DNA of 64,000 nucleotides from Aequorivita vitellina (GTDB lineage: Bacteria > Bacteroidota > Bacteroidia > Flavobacteriales > Flavobacteriaceae). The notes under the pieces are model-generated. The model did not search any database, had not been told where the DNA came from, and saw nothing but the letters and a program-made list of their open reading frames with translations. This document shows positions 61,565 through 64,000 of this stretch, in pieces; the stretch's first letter is position 1; each line of letters opens with the position of its first letter. Made by a program: the position numbers and the translations under genes. The stretch is from contig NZ_JAIRBA010000004.1 of the NCBI RefSeq assembly GCF_022008365.1, forward strand, positions 1 to 64,000, written 5' to 3'.

Positions 61565-61602
61565 GCAAATCTTAGAGAGATTGAAGGAAAATAAAAAAAC
61601 AT

Positions 61603-62001
61603 TTATTCTTTCTTAATAGAAAACACGGCATAGCCAAAATAAAACCAACCTATAATAAACATCAACCCTCCTATAGGGGTAATAAATCCAATAGTTGTCG
61701 CATTAAATGGCAAGATTTCATTTAGCGCAAGCAGATAAATTGAACCCGAGAAAAAAAGTATGCCGGTAATAAAAAACCAGAATACTGTTTTCTTTATTTT
61801 CTTAGGAATAACAGGTGCCAATCCCAAAGCCAAAATAGCCAAGCAATGGTACATTTGGTAACGTACGCCTGTTTCAAAAGTAACCAATGCGGCTGCATCA
61901 ACCATATTCTTTAAACCGTGTGCCCCAAAGGCACCCATTGCAATAGTAATAGCTGCGAGAAAAGAAGCCGTTACCACCATATTTTTATCGAAAACTGTCA
62001 T
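61603..62001 (-). CDS. DUF423 membrane protein
   Basis: 132 residues with four hydrophobic helices. G-A-F-G-A-H-G-L-K near the start and F-I-T-P-I-G-G-L-M-F-I-I-G-W at the end are typical of the DUF423/YwdK family. Function unknown. It is upstream of pckA on the same strand, separated by its promoter, and divergent from the next gene. Confidence 0.88.
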   Translation of the reverse strand: MTVFDKNMVVTASFLAAITIAMGAFGAHGLKNMVDAAALVTFETGVRYQMYHCLAILALGLAPVIPKKIKKTVFWFFITGILFFSGSIYLLALNEILPFNATTIGFITPIGGLMFIIGWFYFGYAVFSIKKE

Positions 62002-62072
62002 TTTTGAATTTTGGAATTAGTAATTTCGTGCCTTTCAAAATATATCTTCAAAGTTAACAAAAAACTCCCCCA

Positions 62073-63440
62073 ATGAGAAACATTTTAATTATAGGCGCAG
62101 GAAGATCTGCCGCAAGTTTAATACGCTATTTACTAGACAAAAGTGAAAAAGAAGACCTTTTTATTACCATTGGGGATATTTCTATTCAGTCTGCGCAAAA
62201 GTTCATATCAGGGCATAATAACGCACGCGGAATTATGCTCGATGTTTTTAACGACGTTCAAAGAAAGGAAGCCGTTCAAAATAGCGACTTGGTAATTTCA
62301 ATGTTACCGGCCCGCTATCACATTGAAGTGGCTAGAGATTGTATTGAATTTGGAAAACATATGGTTACGGCCTCGTACGTAAGCAAAGAAATGCAAGCGC
62401 TAAACCACAAAGCCGAAGCAAAAGGCTTGGTTTTTATGAATGAAATTGGCCTCGACCCTGGAGTAGACCATATGAGTGCGATGCAAGTAATAGACCGTAT
62501 TCGAGCAAAAGGAGGCAAGATGTTGCTTTTTGAATCGTTTTGCGGTGGATTAATTGCACCCGAAAGCGACAACAATCTGTGGAATTATAAATTTACGTGG
62601 AACCCTCGAAACGTTGTTTTAGCAGGCCAAGGCGGCGCTGCGGAATTCGTTCAAGAAGGAAGGTATAAATACATTCCTTATCACAGACTTTTTAGAAGAA
62701 CCGAATTTATCAATATTGAAGGTTATGGAAAATTTGAAGTTCTAGCGAATAGAAACTCACTACAGTACCAATCTGTTTACGGACTGGACAACATCCTTAC
62801 ACTTTACCGGGGAACCATTAGAAGGGTTGGGTTTAGCAAGGCGTGGAATATGTTTGTACAATTAGGAATGACGGATGACACTTATACAATTCCAGATTCT
62901 GAAAACTTAACATATCGCGAGTTTGTAAACTTATTTTTGGCTTATTCGCCCACCGATACTATTGAACTGAAACTTCGCTATGCCCTAAAAATTGATCAAG
63001 ACGATTTAATGTGGGAGAAATTAGAGGAGTTAGATATTTTCAACAAAGAAAAGACCATTGGTATTGAAAACGCAACCCCTGCCATGGCGCTTCAAAAAAT
63101 CTTGGAAGAAAAATGGACATTGGCGCCAGAAGATAAAGATATGATTGTTATGTATCATAAATTTGGCTACGAATTAGACGGTAAAAAGCACCAAATAGAT
63201 AGCCATATGGCTTTGATAGGCGAAGATCAAACCCATACCGCAATGGCAAAAACAGTAGGATTGCCAGTTGCAATTGCTGCGGTTAAAATACTAAATGGTG
63301 AAATTACTACGCCGGGAGTGCAACGTCCGATTGCGAAAGAAGTTTATGAACCAATCTTAAAGGAATTAGAGGAAAACGGTGTGATTTTTAGAGAAGAAGA
63401 AGTGAAGTATTTGGGATATAACCCCGAAAATTTACATTAA
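62073..63440 (+). CDS. Saccharopine dehydrogenase-family protein
   Basis: 455 residues. N-terminal Rossmann fold I-L-I-I-G-A-G-R-S-A-A-S-L, then V-T-A-S-Y-V-S-K and N-E-I-G-L-D-P-G-V-D-H. The family splits saccharopine into glutamate and an aldehyde or lysine; in bacteria the same fold also makes homospermidine or carboxynorspermidine. The glutaryl-CoA dehydrogenase elsewhere in the window makes lysine degradation a reasonable role. Confidence 0.85.
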   Translation: MRNILIIGAGRSAASLIRYLLDKSEKEDLFITIGDISIQSAQKFISGHNNARGIMLDVFNDVQRKEAVQNSDLVISMLPARYHIEVARDCIEFGKHMVTASYVSKEMQALNHKAEAKGLVFMNEIGLDPGVDHMSAMQVIDRIRAKGGKMLLFESFCGGLIAPESDNNLWNYKFTWNPRNVVLAGQGGAAEFVQEGRYKYIPYHRLFRRTEFINIEGYGKFEVLANRNSLQYQSVYGLDNILTLYRGTIRRVGFSKAWNMFVQLGMTDDTYTIPDSENLTYREFVNLFLAYSPTDTIELKLRYALKIDQDDLMWEKLEELDIFNKEKTIGIENATPAMALQKILEEKWTLAPEDKDMIVMYHKFGYELDGKKHQIDSHMALIGEDQTHTAMAKTVGLPVAIAAVKILNGEITTPGVQRPIAKEVYEPILKELEENGVIFREEEVKYLGYNPENLH

Positions 63441-63448
63441 AAATTAGC

Positions 63449-63476
63449 GGTGAGTGGTGAGTGGTGAGTGGTGAAG
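63449..63476 (+). repeat. Heptamer tandem repeat (GGTGAGT)
   Basis: Three identical GGTGAGT units and one GGTGAAG, starting nine bases after the saccharopine-family gene. Confidence 0.85.
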
Positions 63477-63497
63477 TAAAAATTTTAATATAAAACG

Positions 63498-63638
63498 AAG
63501 AGGCTGTTTAAAAAGTAAAATCAATCAGTTTGTTAGGTCGAGCGGAGTCAAGACCTTATTGTATGTTGTATGTCAAAAACATAGAGTTCTCGACTGCGCT
63601 CAAACTGACAACCAAAACTACTTTTTAAACAGCCTCTT
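63498..63638. mobile_element. MITE-like element with 20-bp terminal inverted repeats
   Basis: AAGAGGCTGTTTAAAAAGTA (63498-63517) and TACTTTTTAAACAGCCTCTT (63619-63638) are a perfect 20-bp inverted repeat around about 100 bases with no ORF. Inside are two copies in opposite directions of the interspersed repeat (GGTCGAGCGGAGTC and CTCGACTGCGCTCA). The GAGGCTGTTTAAAAAG-type end resembles ends of known insertion sequences. The right arm with its T-run may also act as a terminator. Confidence 0.65.
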
Positions 63639-63673
63639 TTTATTATTCAGTAAATTGATAATGGTAAATTTAG

Positions 63674-64000
63674 TTATCTTCTTCCTAAAAAAATTGAAAT
63701 AAAATAGAGTAAGGTAGCCAAAGACCCAAGTGCTGCCACTACATACGTTCGCGCGGCCCATTTTAGGGCATCTTCTGCACCATCGTGCTCCTGTGGCGTA
63801 ACCATATTGCTGGTTTCTAACCAAACTAAAGCACGTTTACTGGCATCAAATTCAACTGGAAGAGTGATAAAAGCAAAAGCGGTTGTAACTGCGAAGAGTA
63901 AAATTCCAACGCCAAAAATCCACGTGCCAATTGCAGAACCCGTGGCAAATAAAATTATACCAGCCATAATCACAAAATTAGATAGCTTACTTGAAATACT
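63674..64000 (-). CDS. Zinc metallopeptidase (YugP-like), C-terminal part
   Basis: The gene runs off the right edge; 108 codons are visible. Two hydrophobic segments and L-P-V-E-F-D-A-S-K-R-A-L-V-W-L-E, then A-A-R-T-Y-V-V-A-A-L-G-S-L, are the end of the PF04298 zinc metallopeptidase family. The HExxH catalytic motif would be upstream, outside the window. Membrane-bound; substrate unknown. Confidence 0.8.
   Translation of the reverse strand, partial: SISSKLSNFVIMAGIILFATGSAIGTWIFGVGILLFAVTTAFAFITLPVEFDASKRALVWLETSNMVTPQEHDGAEDALKWAARTYVVAALGSLATLLYFISIFLGRR

Overview
This window is from a low-GC member of the Bacteroidota, most likely family Flavobacteriaceae. The evidence is a secreted protein with a type IX secretion sorting domain, flavobacterial lineage families (DUF4296, DUF4271, DUF6252, DUF2383), a DNA polymerase III alpha subunit fused to an N-terminal DnaQ-type exonuclease, promoter boxes of the Bacteroidota form TAnnTTTG, and a lack of clear Shine-Dalgarno sites. 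I cannot name the genus with confidence.

Region 1-5255 looks like a surface-fibre export cassette: the tail of a pilin or spore-coat-U-like protein, a PapD-like chaperone, a large outer-membrane beta-barrel with Ig-like and CNA-B/SdrD-like domains, and a secreted protein ending in the same kind of beta strand. It resembles chaperone-usher systems in gene order and domain logic, but the barrel is not a textbook usher. Three signalling genes follow at once (5275-9524): a hybrid histidine kinase, a compact histidine kinase and a NarL-type regulator.

Region 9793-25464 is accessory DNA that reads as a defence island. It holds a conserved unknown gene behind a seven-unit 11-bp tandem repeat, a type IIG restriction-methylation enzyme with a small partner, a four-gene translationally coupled ABC-three-component (ABC-3C) conflict system, two HTH regulators, an AAA ATPase/subtilase pair matching the IetAS antiphage system, and a protein with two tandem nucleotidyltransferase-like/HEPN modules. 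The IetAS pair is flanked by diverged copies of one noncoding sequence, which suggests insertion or segmental duplication. The ABC-3C locus is the best candidate for an exciting system: its small membrane protein and its effector-like protein carry nearly the same 17-residue G-D-V-V-G-R-D-K tag.

Region 25521-64000 is mostly core genome: hydrolase and Crp genes, tRNA-Asp, a DUF58 protein, NlpE-like lipoprotein, ClpP, thioredoxin, DnaE, rpsP-rimM-methyltransferase, glutaryl-CoA dehydrogenase, a ferredoxin/reductase/Nfu/Mrp group, TrmB, a PhoR/PhoB-type pair, a T9SS cargo, a LuxE-like protein, TyrS, dihydroorotase, uroporphyrinogen-III synthase, PEP carboxykinase and a saccharopine dehydrogenase-family protein. 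Within it lie a decayed toxin-antitoxin operon (52726-53103), a MITE-like inverted-repeat element (63498-63638), an interspersed repeat with core CTTCGACTCCGCTCAG, and several heptanucleotide tandem repeats with different unit sequences.
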